NCBI RefSeq assembly: GCF_900104785.1
Contig: NZ_LT629733.1
Location: 2,707,001 to 2,771,000, forward strand
DNA from: Formosa sp. Hel1_31_208
Lineage (GTDB): Bacteria; Bacteroidota; Bacteroidia; Flavobacteriales; Flavobacteriaceae
Length of the DNA: 64,000 nucleotides
Direction of reading: 5' to 3'
Part shown: piece by piece, positions 36,351-44,780 of the stretch
How the letters are laid out: every line of letters starts with the position of its first letter
How positions within the stretch are numbered: position 1 is the first letter of the stretch
Notes under the pieces: model-generated
Databases searched by the model: none
The model's input: the letters and a program-made list of their open reading frames with translations, nothing else
What the model was told of the DNA's origin: nothing
Program-made: the position numbers and the translations under genes

Positions 36351-36367
36351 AGGATGTTATACATCCT
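36351..36367. repeat. Small perfect inverted repeat between the T9SS cluster and uvrB
   Basis: AGGATGT and ACATCCT flank a TAT loop, 26 bases after the last T9SS stop codon. No T-run follows directly, so it is a weak terminator at best or an RNA-end hairpin. Confidence 0.35.
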
Positions 36368-36443
36368 ATAATGAGCGTTTTTTTAAACATTGAATACCCT
36401 TAAACATTAATATTGTGCAGTCTAGAGCAGTGCAGCCATTTAT

Positions 36444-38450
36444 ATGAAATTTAAAGTCCAATCTGAATTCAAACCCACAGGAGATCAACCCCAAGCCATC
36501 AAGCAATTAGTTAATGGCATCAATACCAACGAGAAATACCAAACACTTCTAGGTGTTACGGGATCTGGTAAGACATTTACCGTCGCCAATGTGATTGAAG
36601 ACGTGCAAAGACCAACACTCGTTTTAGCACACAATAAAACATTAGCAGCACAGTTATACTCTGAGTTTAAACAGTTTTTTCCAGAGAATGCCGTGGAGTA
36701 TTTTGTCTCGTATTATGATTATTATCAACCCGAAGCTTACATTCCTTCCTCTGGCGTTTATATAGAAAAAGACTTATCCATCAATGAGGAGATAGAGAAG
36801 ATGCGTTTAAGTACAACCTCCTCCCTATTATCTGGTAGACGGGATGTCATTGTTGTTGCGTCCGTTTCTTGTTTATATGGTATTGGAAATCCTGTTGAAT
36901 TTCAGAAGAATGTCATTTCATTGGAAGTCAATCAGGAAATTTCAAGAACTGATTTGCTACATCGTCTTGTGCAAAGTTTATATTCAAGAACAGAAGCTGA
37001 TTTTAAACATGGAAATTTCCGAATAAAAGGAGATACAGTTGATGTGTTTCCAAGCTATGCCGATGATGCATTTCGGATTCACTTTTTTGGTGATGAAATT
37101 GAAGATATTGAACAGTTTAATATTCAAACCAATGAAGTGATTGAACATTATGACCGATTGAATATCTATCCCGCTAATATGTTTGTCACCTCACCTGATA
37201 TTTTACAAGGTGCAATTCGAGAAATCCAAGACGATCTCGTAAAACAGTATGATTATTTCAAAGAAATTGGGAAGCACTTGGAAGCGAAACGTCTGAAAGA
37301 ACGCACAGAATTTGATCTGGAAATGATTCGTGAATTAGGCTACTGCTCTGGGATTGAGAACTATTCAAGATACCTAGATGGACGACAACCGGGAACACGG
37401 CCTTTTTGCTTATTAGATTATTTCCCTGAAGATTTTTTAATGGTGGTTGATGAAAGTCACGTTACCATTTCGCAAGTTCATGCCATGTATGGTGGTGACC
37501 GAAGTCGTAAAGAAAATCTAGTAGAATACGGATTTAGATTACCGGCTGCCATGGACAACAGACCATTAAAATTTGAAGAGTTTGAAGCCTTGCAAAATCA
37601 AGTAATATATGTGAGTGCCACACCAGCAGATTACGAACTACAAAAAACCGATGGTGTTTATGTGGAGCAAGTCATTCGACCTACAGGATTGCTTGATCCA
37701 GTTATTGAAGTACGTCCGAGTTTAAATCAGATTGATGATTTAATTGAAGAGATGCAGCAGCGTATTGAAAAAGATGAACGTACATTAGTAACAACGTTAA
37801 CCAAACGAATGGCTGAAGAGCTAACGAAATACTTAGATCGGATTCAAATCAGATGTCGTTATATACATAGTGACGTCGACACCTTAGAGCGTGTTCAAAT
37901 TATGCAAGATTTAAGAAAAGGCGTATTTGATGTCTTAGTAGGTGTCAACTTACTTCGTGAAGGTTTGGATTTACCAGAAGTGTCGCTTGTTGCCATTCTA
38001 GATGCCGACAAAGAAGGATTTTTACGTTCTGCACGTTCATTAACACAAACCGTTGGAAGAGCTGCGCGACATCTTAATGGAAAAGCAATTATGTATGCTG
38101 ATAAAATTACCAAAAGCATGCAAAAAACAATTGATGAAACTGAATACAGACGTGAAAAACAAATCGCTTACAATACCAAACATAATATTACACCAACAGC
38201 GTTAAATAAAAGTTTAGATAATGCCTTATCTAAAAATTCAGTAAGCACTTACAGTTATGAATTGGAAGCTGCAAAAGCTGCAGAACCAGAAAGCGAATAT
38301 CTGACTAAAAATCAGCTCGAAAAGAAAATCCGTGAAAAGCGTAAAATGATGGAGCAGGCTGCAAAAGCTTTAGATTTTATTATTGCAGCTCAATTGCGTG
38401 ATGAAATTAAGGGATATCAAGAAAAATTAGAGAAGCTTAAGGTATCTTAG
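36444..38450 (+). CDS. uvrB: UvrABC system protein B (excinuclease ABC subunit B)
   Basis: A 668-residue UvrB, the damage-verifying helicase-like subunit of nucleotide excision repair. Features in order: LLGVTGSGKTFTVANV (Walker A, near residue 37), the YYDYYQPEAYIP beta-hairpin near 93, MVVDESH (near 335), GVNLLREGLDLPEVSLV (near 500) and QTVGRAARHLNG. The C-terminal UVR domain (from about residue 625) binds UvrC. Length is as usual. It ends with a 4-bp overlap with the convergent small gene. uvrA and uvrC are not in the window. Confidence 0.98.
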   Translation: MKFKVQSEFKPTGDQPQAIKQLVNGINTNEKYQTLLGVTGSGKTFTVANVIEDVQRPTLVLAHNKTLAAQLYSEFKQFFPENAVEYFVSYYDYYQPEAYIPSSGVYIEKDLSINEEIEKMRLSTTSSLLSGRRDVIVVASVSCLYGIGNPVEFQKNVISLEVNQEISRTDLLHRLVQSLYSRTEADFKHGNFRIKGDTVDVFPSYADDAFRIHFFGDEIEDIEQFNIQTNEVIEHYDRLNIYPANMFVTSPDILQGAIREIQDDLVKQYDYFKEIGKHLEAKRLKERTEFDLEMIRELGYCSGIENYSRYLDGRQPGTRPFCLLDYFPEDFLMVVDESHVTISQVHAMYGGDRSRKENLVEYGFRLPAAMDNRPLKFEEFEALQNQVIYVSATPADYELQKTDGVYVEQVIRPTGLLDPVIEVRPSLNQIDDLIEEMQQRIEKDERTLVTTLTKRMAEELTKYLDRIQIRCRYIHSDVDTLERVQIMQDLRKGVFDVLVGVNLLREGLDLPEVSLVAILDADKEGFLRSARSLTQTVGRAARHLNGKAIMYADKITKSMQKTIDETEYRREKQIAYNTKHNITPTALNKSLDNALSKNSVSTYSYELEAAKAAEPESEYLTKNQLEKKIREKRKMMEQAAKALDFIIAAQLRDEIKGYQEKLEKLKVS

Positions 38451-38863
38451 TTATACTGTACTTTGAAAATATCAATTAAAAAGTCTGGCGGTACAATTTT
38501 ATTTGGAAAACTATCCATCAAATCTAGCACGCGATTAATAGATTCATGACTTAATCCCATTCGCAAACCGAAATTATGCAGTTTCACGAGTTCTTTATTA
38601 GTGATATCCTGATCTAAATTCATTAATAATACCAATCGATGAAATTGTACGATGCGTTCACTATGTGACTTTAAATGCACATAGCTAACTGGGTGTTCAA
38701 ATAAATAGTTGAAATCTTCCTTTGAAATATCTAACTGTTTGGCAATGCTAGCTAGAAATTTATATTCAATGGATTTTATATTTTCGTCAGTCTGTGCAAA
38801 GGCTATCATTTCAGATAGTAAACTTAGCTTCTCAACACGATTTATCATATTAGAGGGATTCAT
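38447..38863 (-). CDS. Small helical protein, possibly TerB-like
   Basis: A 138-residue soluble protein, all helical in appearance. The segment LLSEMIAFAQTDENIKSIEY, then LASIAKQLDISKEDFNYLF, resembles the start of the TerB/DjlA-N-like fold (acidic helix-turn-helix bundle), hence the tentative label. There is no signal peptide. It converges with and overlaps the uvrB end by 4 bp. A function cannot be given; TerB-like proteins are linked to stress and metal responses but the likeness here is weak. Confidence 0.55.
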   Translation of the reverse strand: MNPSNMINRVEKLSLLSEMIAFAQTDENIKSIEYKFLASIAKQLDISKEDFNYLFEHPVSYVHLKSHSERIVQFHRLVLLMNLDQDITNKELVKLHNFGLRMGLSHESINRVLDLMDSFPNKIVPPDFLIDIFKVQYN

Positions 38864-39439
38864 GATTATTAGTTGTATAAATTTAAAACCTTTGTTTAAA
38901 AACTTATCCTAGTTTAATCGTAGGTTATCGAAAAAAAAAGTGCCTTTCGTCGTTGTTTTCTTACGTTCGTGCGTTTTTAATTATTAAAATTCTGTTTATC
39001 AGCACATTACAATGACCATGCAGTTCACCGATTTTTTAGGATTAGAAAAATATTATCGATGAACGGTAATCCTGCTTATTCTATATTTTTATGTACTTTC
39101 GTTTTATGCTTTTGTCTTTAAAAAAGATTAGTGTTTTAGTGTTGTTTTTATGCGATCATTATGTACTCAGAAACGTATAGCGAAGTTGGATGGCTTTTTG
39201 AAATCCATTCTGTAATTTATACGCTGGTAACGTTATAATATAGTGCTGAAACTTTAAGCTTTTTAAAACTAGGAATAAATTAAAACAATAGCATCCTATC
39301 AAAGATGTTGGTTGATTTTCTATTAAATAGCCGACCTAAAAACGAATATAATTAATACAATTTCATTGAAGACGAAACACAAAATATGTTCTTAGAGTAT
39401 ATTTTTTTATACTTTTCAATGGCTAATAATTAATCAATA
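38864..39439. other. 576-bp region without a clear gene
   Basis: It holds a TTCG direct-repeat pair (TTTCGTC at 38945, GTTCGTG at 38965, 20 bases apart), like that before the 14-repeat protein gene. AGGATTA and TAATCCT at about 39038-39073 could form a long-loop hairpin. There are two tiny frames: 39012-39062 (16 codons) and 39091-39180 (29 codons, hydrophobic). No tRNA, no convincing promoter and no larger coding region were seen. Confidence 0.4.
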
Positions 39440-39688
39440 ATGGGATTAACTAATAACGACATTTTTAAAAAACTGCGTGTAGCGCACAAATTACGTGACG
39501 AAGATATTGTAAAAATTCTTGAGCTTGTAGATTTTAGAATTTCAAAAAGTGAATTAAATGCCTTCTTTAGACGTGAGGACCATCCCAACTATGTTGAGTG
39601 TGGTGATCAAATATTACGAAATTTTCTTAATGGATTAGTCATTCATTTGCGTGGCCCAATGCCAAAAGCAAAAAAAAAGAAAGACTAA
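39440..39688 (+). CDS. DUF1456 family protein (single-domain YehS-like)
   Basis: An 82-residue protein with one DUF1456 domain: LTNNDIFKKLRVAHKLRDEDIVKILEL, then ISKSELNAFFRREDHPNYVECGDQILRNFLNGLVIHLRG. E. coli YehS has two such domains in about 156 residues; this is a single-domain form with a Lys-rich tail (KAKKKKD). The fold is helical, probably small and soluble. The function is not known. The gene stands alone between two long gene-poor stretches. Confidence 0.8.
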   Translation: MGLTNNDIFKKLRVAHKLRDEDIVKILELVDFRISKSELNAFFRREDHPNYVECGDQILRNFLNGLVIHLRGPMPKAKKKKD

Positions 39689-39962
39689 ATTATTTTATCA
39701 ATTACAACATTGAGTACTAATTTTATTTCATGGAATTGTTAGGAATTTTTGATTTTGTGCTAATTAAAAAAACGGTTTCAAATATTTCAATAACCCCAAG
39801 AAGAGGTGTTTAGATTAAAACACATGAACTTCCATGTCATCCATTAGTATTACCGAGTGATAAGTCCGTAGTCTGTTTGTATTATAACAATCATAGGTAA
39901 CATCGAAATGGTTGATAGAATAGCGACACCCTAAAAAAGTACTGAGCTTACATTTAGAACAT
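39689..39962. other. Gene-free region between the DUF1456 gene and sucC
   Basis: I see no open frame, tRNA or strong promoter here. Short inverted motifs such as CATGAACTTCCATG are present but unremarkable. A small RNA cannot be excluded; no promoter-terminator pair like that at 10 kb is evident. Confidence 0.4.
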
Positions 39963-39994
39963 AAAAAAAGCGCTCAAATTGAGCGCTTTTTTTT
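39963..39994. terminator. Bidirectional terminator downstream of sucC
   Basis: GCGCTCAA pairs with TTGAGCGC, flanked by long A-run and T-run, 15 bases past the sucC stop. Good form on both strands. Confidence 0.88.
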
Positions 39995-40009
39995 ATAATA
40001 GTTAAAGTA

Positions 40010-41200
40010 TTAAGCTAAAACCGCTTGTACTTTATCCGCAGCTTCTTGGAATTCTGTTGCGCTCATCACATCTAAACCAGAACTATCAATTAATTCTTTA
40101 GCGATATCTGCATTGGTTCCTTGTAAACGCACAATAATGGGTACATTTATGTTACCCATATTTTTATATGCATCTATAACACCTTGAGCAACTCGATCAC
40201 AACGTACGATACCTCCAAAAATGTTAATCAAAATTGCCTTTACTGCTGGATCTTTTAATATAATTTTGAATGCAGCTTCTACTCTAGCAGCATCAGCAGT
40301 ACCACCAACGTCTAAAAAGTTAGCTGGTTCTCCTCCTGCTTGTTTGATTAAATCCATGGTAGCCATTGCAAGTCCCGCTCCGTTTACCATACAACCAACA
40401 TTTCCATCAAGGTCTACATAGTTCAAACCTAAGGCTCCTGCTTCAACCTCTATTGGGTTCTCCTCACGTAAATCACGTAATTCGGCGAGGTCTTTATGTC
40501 TGTATAAGGCGTTGTCATCTAAAGTTACTTTAGCATCAACTGCCATAATTTTATCATCACTAGTTTTCAATACTGGATTAATTTCAAATAATGACGAATC
40601 GGATTCTACATATGCTTTGTATAATGAAGTCACGAATCTCGTCATGTCTTTAAAAGCTGCTCCAGACAAACCTAAATTAAAAGCTATCTTACGCGCTTGA
40701 AAAGGTAATATTCCTGTTGCTGGATCAATTTCTTCAGTAAAAATTAAATGTGGTGTTTCTTCAGCAACAGTTTCAATATCCATTCCACCTTCGGTAGAAT
40801 ACATAATCATGTTGCGTCCATTAGCTCTATTTAATAATACAGACATATAATATTCTTCTGGTTCAGAAGCACCAGGATAGTATACATCTTCCGCTACTAA
40901 AACTTGGTGCACACGCTTACCTTCTGCTGAAGTTTGGGGTGTTACTAAATCCATTCCAATGATTTGTCCTGCAATTGATTTAACTTCTTCTAAGCTTTTA
41001 GCCAACTTAACTCCTCCACCTTTTCCACGACCACCAGCGTGAACTTGGGCTTTAATCACATGCCAGCCAGTTCCAGTATCCTCAGTCAACTTCTTAGCTG
41101 CTGCAACTGCTTCATCAGCATTTTGAGCCACAATACCACGTTGAATACGTACGCCAAAACTGCTTAATAACTCTTTTCCTTGATATTCGTGTAAATTCAT
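40010..41200 (-). CDS. sucC: Succinyl-CoA ligase (ADP-forming) beta subunit
   Basis: A 396-residue SucC, the ATP-grasp subunit of succinyl-CoA synthetase in the TCA cycle. [12 protein letters not shown] opens the protein, [20 protein letters not shown] is near residue 46, and the C-terminal flavodoxin-like domain has [18 protein letters not shown] and [16 protein letters not shown] near residue 320. Length and start are standard. The alpha subunit gene sucD is not adjacent, which is common in Bacteroidota. It has its own promoter and a bidirectional terminator, so it is a single-gene transcript. Confidence 0.97.
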   Translation of the reverse strand: MNLHEYQGKELLSSFGVRIQRGIVAQNADEAVAAAKKLTEDTGTGWHVIKAQVHAGGRGKGGGVKLAKSLEEVKSIAGQIIGMDLVTPQTSAEGKRVHQVLVAEDVYYPGASEPEEYYMSVLLNRANGRNMIMYSTEGGMDIETVAEETPHLIFTEEIDPATGILPFQARKIAFNLGLSGAAFKDMTRFVTSLYKAYVESDSSLFEINPVLKTSDDKIMAVDAKVTLDDNALYRHKDLAELRDLREENPIEVEAGALGLNYVDLDGNVGCMVNGAGLAMATMDLIKQAGGEPANFLDVGGTADAARVEAAFKIILKDPAVKAILINIFGGIVRCDRVAQGVIDAYKNMGNINVPIIVRLQGTNADIAKELIDSSGLDVMSATEFQEAADKVQAVLA

Positions 41201-41259
41201 AAGGGTTTAAAATTTTAGTTCGTATGCGACTACTTTTGCGAAGTCATTTTTTACGAGCA

Positions 41260-41290
41260 CAAAAATAAACATACTAAAAGATTTTACCAA
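41260..41290 (-). promoter_or_regulatory. Bacteroidota-type promoter for sucC
   Basis: On the minus strand TTGG (41290-41287), 19 bases, TATTTTTG (41267-41260). This fits the consensus very well. The predicted 5' leader is about 50 bases. Confidence 0.7.
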
Positions 41291-41361
41291 TCTTTTTAGC
41301 GAGATTATCATTACGCTAAATTCAATAACAAAACCATTGAATTTTTAAGATTTCCTTATCA

Positions 41362-41389
41362 TTTGTCTAAAAAAAACCAAGTAAATTTG
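41362..41389 (+). promoter_or_regulatory. Promoter for lysA
   Basis: TTTG (41362-41365), 16 bases, TAAATTTG (41382-41389). The spacing is shorter than the usual 19. The predicted start is about 16 bases before the ATG at 41413. Confidence 0.5.
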
Positions 41390-41412
41390 TAGCTTAATTT
41401 AAATTGAAAATA

Positions 41413-42618
41413 ATGGAACAAAACACCTTACTACAGATTGTAAAGGACTTCGGAAGTCCGGTTTATGTTTATGATGCTGAAAAAATCACTGCTCAGTATA
41501 AACGTTTAACTTCAGCATTTAGTAAGGTCAAACAGTTAAAGTTGAATTATGCTGTTAAAGCATTGTCCAATATTTCCGTTTTAAAATTATTTAATCAACT
41601 GGGATCGGGTTTAGATACGGTTTCAATTCAAGAAGTTCAACTTGGTTTAAAAGCAGGCTTTCAGCCTGAAAACATCATTTACACACCCAATGGTGTATCA
41701 CTAGAGGAAATCGAGAAAGCGGCAAATCTGGGTGTTCAAATCAATATTGATAATCTTTCAGTATTAGAGCAGTTTGGAACCAAACACCCTAAAACACCAG
41801 TTTGCATCAGAATTAATCCTCATGTTATGGCTGGTGGTAACACGAATATTTCAGTAGGACATATTGATAGTAAATTTGGAATCTCCATACATCAAATTCC
41901 GCACTTGCTCAGAATTGTAGAAAATACAAAGATGACCATTAACGGAATCCATATGCATACAGGTAGTGATATATTAGATATTGACGTCTTTTTATATGCG
42001 AGTGAGATTTTATTTGAAACAGCAAAGAACTTCAAGAATTTAGACTTTATTGATTTTGGCTCTGGGTTTAAAGTACCCTATAAAACCGGCGATATTGAAA
42101 CCAATATTGAAGAACTAGGTGAAAAACTAACCAAACGCTTTAATGGCTTTTGTAAAGCCTACGGAAAAGAGCTCACCTTAGCTTTCGAACCAGGTAAATT
42201 TTTAGTGAGTGAAGCTGGCTATTTTTTGACTCGTGTGAATGTGGTTAAACAAACAACTTCCACGGTTTTTGCACAGGTAGACTCTGGTTTTAATCATCTA
42301 ATTCGTCCGATGTTATACGGATCGCAGCATGAGATTATTAATATTTCTAATCCGAAGGGAAAAGAACGTTTTTATTCAGTGGTAGGCTATATCTGTGAAA
42401 CCGATACATTTGCTAATAACAGACGTATAACAGAGATTACTGAAGATGATATTTTAGCTTTTAAAAATGCTGGAGCCTATTGCTTTTCAATGGCTTCAAA
42501 TTATAACTCACGTTATCGTCCTGCAGAAGTTTTATGGTATAAGAATAACGCGCATCTCATAAGAAAACGTGAAACCATCAAAGATATACTTCACAATCAA
42601 GTGGAAATAGCACTATAA
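41413..42618 (+). CDS. lysA: Diaminopimelate decarboxylase
   Basis: A 401-residue fold-III PLP enzyme, the last step to lysine. NYAVKALSNISVL near residue 46 carries the PLP-binding Lys. INGIHMHTGSDI near 181, FIDFGSGFKVPY near 217, AFEPGKFLVSEAGYFL near 258 and a CETDTFANN segment near 330 complete the active site. The ATG at 41413 is preferred to a TTG three codons upstream. In some Flavobacteriaceae lysA is fused to a lyso-kinase; here it is free-standing. A strong terminator follows directly. Confidence 0.94.
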   Translation: MEQNTLLQIVKDFGSPVYVYDAEKITAQYKRLTSAFSKVKQLKLNYAVKALSNISVLKLFNQLGSGLDTVSIQEVQLGLKAGFQPENIIYTPNGVSLEEIEKAANLGVQINIDNLSVLEQFGTKHPKTPVCIRINPHVMAGGNTNISVGHIDSKFGISIHQIPHLLRIVENTKMTINGIHMHTGSDILDIDVFLYASEILFETAKNFKNLDFIDFGSGFKVPYKTGDIETNIEELGEKLTKRFNGFCKAYGKELTLAFEPGKFLVSEAGYFLTRVNVVKQTTSTVFAQVDSGFNHLIRPMLYGSQHEIINISNPKGKERFYSVVGYICETDTFANNRRITEITEDDILAFKNAGAYCFSMASNYNSRYRPAEVLWYKNNAHLIRKRETIKDILHNQVEIAL

Positions 42619-42619
42619 T

Positions 42620-42651
42620 TAAAAAGGCAAGTCATGACTTGCCTTTTTTTA
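42620..42651. terminator. Bidirectional terminator after lysA
   Basis: AAAAAGGCAAGTCA is followed by its exact reverse complement and further T. It lies 2 bases past lysA and 6 bases from the true (frameshifted) end of the opposing gene, so it likely serves both. Confidence 0.9.
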
Positions 42652-42656
42652 TAGAT

Positions 42657-42806
42657 TTAGTTTTTAATAATCTTTAAGGGAGAATTTATCCAATAAGTAT
42701 CCTCTTCAATCTTATTATCATTTATGGAAGCTTCTCGCAGCATACTTGCTTTATTGACAAACTTTAAATTGTTAGCAAGTTGTTTATTTGTAAACACTTG
42801 TTGTAC
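42657..42806 (-). pseudogene. Frameshifted C-terminal 49 codons of the carboxypeptidase-like regulatory-domain protein
   Basis: After FREF the gene at 42784-44193 runs into a stop in a new frame. Reading instead with one T fewer in the TTTT run (A4 at 42807-42810 on the plus strand) gives an uninterrupted 49-codon tail. That tail begins VQQVFTNKQLANN and ends WINSPLKIIKN just before the shared terminator. The tail looks like genuine protein (FVNKA, YWINSPLK) and resembles what I recall of the C-termini of this family. Either a true frameshift mutation, a sequencing indel, or recoding. Confidence 0.75.
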
Positions 42807-44193
42807 AAAACTCTCTAAATTGATCCACATTCAAAAACGACAATTCATCCAATTGTCTTCCTGCTAAATCAGCAACATTTCTAATTTTGTATTCTATACC
42901 TGTCAACGTTTTGAAATTAGCTAAGTCTTCATCTCCAAAACGATTGACAATACTTACTTTAAGACGTCTTGGAGATATGAGCTTAACGTCATTAATTTTA
43001 AGTCGTTCGTCATTATATTTGAATTTAAATCGTCTTTTCTTGGCAATTGTACTTTTATCAATTTTATTACTGAATTTCACCAAAAAGGCTTTTTGCGATG
43101 GATCAAACTCGATAGTCTCAATTTTAAAACTGTCTCCACTTTTCACTTTAAATCGATTGTAAAATGAAATATAATTGAGGTACATTTTCCCTCCTTTAGG
43201 TTTATATTCCACAGTTACAGAATAAAACGGGCGCTGGTCATTTTTAAGATAACCATTGTATTCTAACTTATGAATTGCGAAGGTGTCGTAAGCGATATAA
43301 ATTGTACCATCTGCAGTATTTTCTACTCCTGTGACCTGTTCAATCGCATAAAATTTTATTTCATAAATAGGTTTGTCATCCAGGTACATTTTACTTGTGA
43401 CTCGAAATTCATGATTATATAAAAAGTCTTCTTTAAATACATCAACGAAAGAGAACGACTTCTTCTCGTAGTTTCTAATGGCATTATGAATATTTAAAAT
43501 GCTTAACTCGTTTCCTCCAAAATCCGAAAGTGTTGCGGCTTCCATGAATTTAAAATTATAATTATCATAAGCCACAGTAAGCATAGAGTCTTGTGGAAAT
43601 TTCTCATTTTGCTCAAAACTATATATGGCTGTTTGATTGTCTTTATAGAAGACTTTATTAGTTTGAAATCCCGCATCAAACTCTTCCATTATACCTTCAT
43701 TAAGATTAAAATATTTCTTATTTAATATTTGATAATCTCTATAATAGCCTATATAGGAATGTGGATTTGTGGGATAATTGACGCGCATATTAAAAATAGC
43801 GTTCTTGACAATATCTTTTGCTGGAATATAATCTTCTTTTGGTCTTGATTTATTGGCAACTATGGTTACCGCATCCAGCGATTCAATTTGCGGTACCATT
43901 TTTAAAATGTTTAGCTGTCCCACAATTAACGTATTTACATTAATTGCTAAAGTTTTATATCCAATACAAGAAATGACAATAATATTATCATTGGTTTTGT
44001 ATTTAATAGGTAGTCTAAAATTACCGTTATCATCAGCAATGACACCAACATTTTGATCTTTTACAGCAACAGTAGCAAAAACAACAGGCTGTTGTGTTTT
44101 ACTATCGAGGAGTTGCCCTAATAGTTCTTGGGATTGCGAAAAACCCAAACTTGTGATTACACAAAAAATAATGGTATTAAAACTCTTTTTCAT
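42784..44193 (-). CDS. Carboxypeptidase-like regulatory-domain protein, 3' frameshifted
   Basis: A 469-residue secreted or outer-membrane protein as it stands. It has a signal peptide (1 to about 20, MKKSFNTIIFCVITSLGFSQ), then a CarboxypepD_reg-like Ig domain (about 22-110, with GQLLDSKTQQPVVFATVAV and ISCIGYKTL). A beta-rich region of unknown fold follows, common in Bacteroidota. The open frame ends early in CTTSVYK because of a frameshift near 42807; the restored protein would be about 511 residues. The ATG at 44193 begins one base after the DinB-like stop, so the M28, DinB-like and this gene form a minus-strand operon. Function unknown. Confidence 0.8.
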   Translation of the reverse strand: MKKSFNTIIFCVITSLGFSQSQELLGQLLDSKTQQPVVFATVAVKDQNVGVIADDNGNFRLPIKYKTNDNIIVISCIGYKTLAINVNTLIVGQLNILKMVPQIESLDAVTIVANKSRPKEDYIPAKDIVKNAIFNMRVNYPTNPHSYIGYYRDYQILNKKYFNLNEGIMEEFDAGFQTNKVFYKDNQTAIYSFEQNEKFPQDSMLTVAYDNYNFKFMEAATLSDFGGNELSILNIHNAIRNYEKKSFSFVDVFKEDFLYNHEFRVTSKMYLDDKPIYEIKFYAIEQVTGVENTADGTIYIAYDTFAIHKLEYNGYLKNDQRPFYSVTVEYKPKGGKMYLNYISFYNRFKVKSGDSFKIETIEFDPSQKAFLVKFSNKIDKSTIAKKRRFKFKYNDERLKINDVKLISPRRLKVSIVNRFGDEDLANFKTLTGIEYKIRNVADLAGRQLDELSFLNVDQFREFCTTSVYK

Positions 44194-44194
44194 A

Positions 44195-44776
44195 CTACTG
44201 TTTAACCGTTCCACGAAAGTGGTTCACATTAGAATTTATAGGATTTCCACTCGATCGTCTAAATGAAGCTAACTGTCCGCAATGCCATATTGCATCTGCT
44301 ATAGGACCATTTACTTGGTTCCAAAATGGTATTTCATTAGTTCCGAATATGATTTTATATTGTGATATATCATCACTTTCTCTCAATATATCGGCAGCAG
44401 TTTTAAGGTTGATGAGTACTTGTTTTCGTTTTTCATTATAACTCATTTCTGACGAATTAATTTTACCATTTGTTTGTTTCAAAGTTGAGTTTACAATGAT
44501 GTAAGACAAGTCTAAAATATGATCAATGGTTTCAGCAGTTGAGCGCACATCTTCACTGGGCTTATATTCCAAATCGGTACCATTAAGGCCTTCGCTAGCC
44601 CAATAAAACCTGAATCCTAAAGCATCTACCATTCTAGCAGCGACTGTTCCTGCAGAAAAGCTTTCTGAATATTCTGGAACTTCATAATAAGGTAATTGTT
44701 CGTTGGTATTATCTTGGCTATAAGCTAGTGTTGAGAGTAAAACCAAAAACACAATTAGCGTATTATTTCTAATCAT
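44195..44776 (-). CDS. Secreted DinB-like (four-helix) protein
   Basis: A 193-residue protein with a signal peptide (MIRNNTLIVFLVLLSTLAYSQ) followed by a DinB/YfiT-like four-helix domain. A first helix includes TVAARMVDALGFRFYWASE, TIDHILDLSYIIVN near residue 85 carries one putative metal-binding His, and ADAIWHCGQLASFRRSSGNP near 160 another. DinB-like proteins are mostly cytoplasmic thiol transferases; an exported form is a feature of some Flavobacteriaceae. It lies 4 bases after the M28 peptidase. The substrate is not known. Confidence 0.8.
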   Translation of the reverse strand: MIRNNTLIVFLVLLSTLAYSQDNTNEQLPYYEVPEYSESFSAGTVAARMVDALGFRFYWASEGLNGTDLEYKPSEDVRSTAETIDHILDLSYIIVNSTLKQTNGKINSSEMSYNEKRKQVLINLKTAADILRESDDISQYKIIFGTNEIPFWNQVNGPIADAIWHCGQLASFRRSSGNPINSNVNHFRGTVKQ

Positions 44777-44780
44777 ATTT

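Noticed and set aside
36405..36440. GTGCAG / GCAGTGCAG near-repeats before uvrB as an SOS-type operator
   Set aside because: They match no known LexA site of Bacteroidota that I can name and are too short and imperfect to support.
44195..44776. DinB as error-prone DNA polymerase IV
   Set aside because: The protein is a small exported four-helix protein of the DinB/YfiT-like superfamily, unrelated to polymerase IV.
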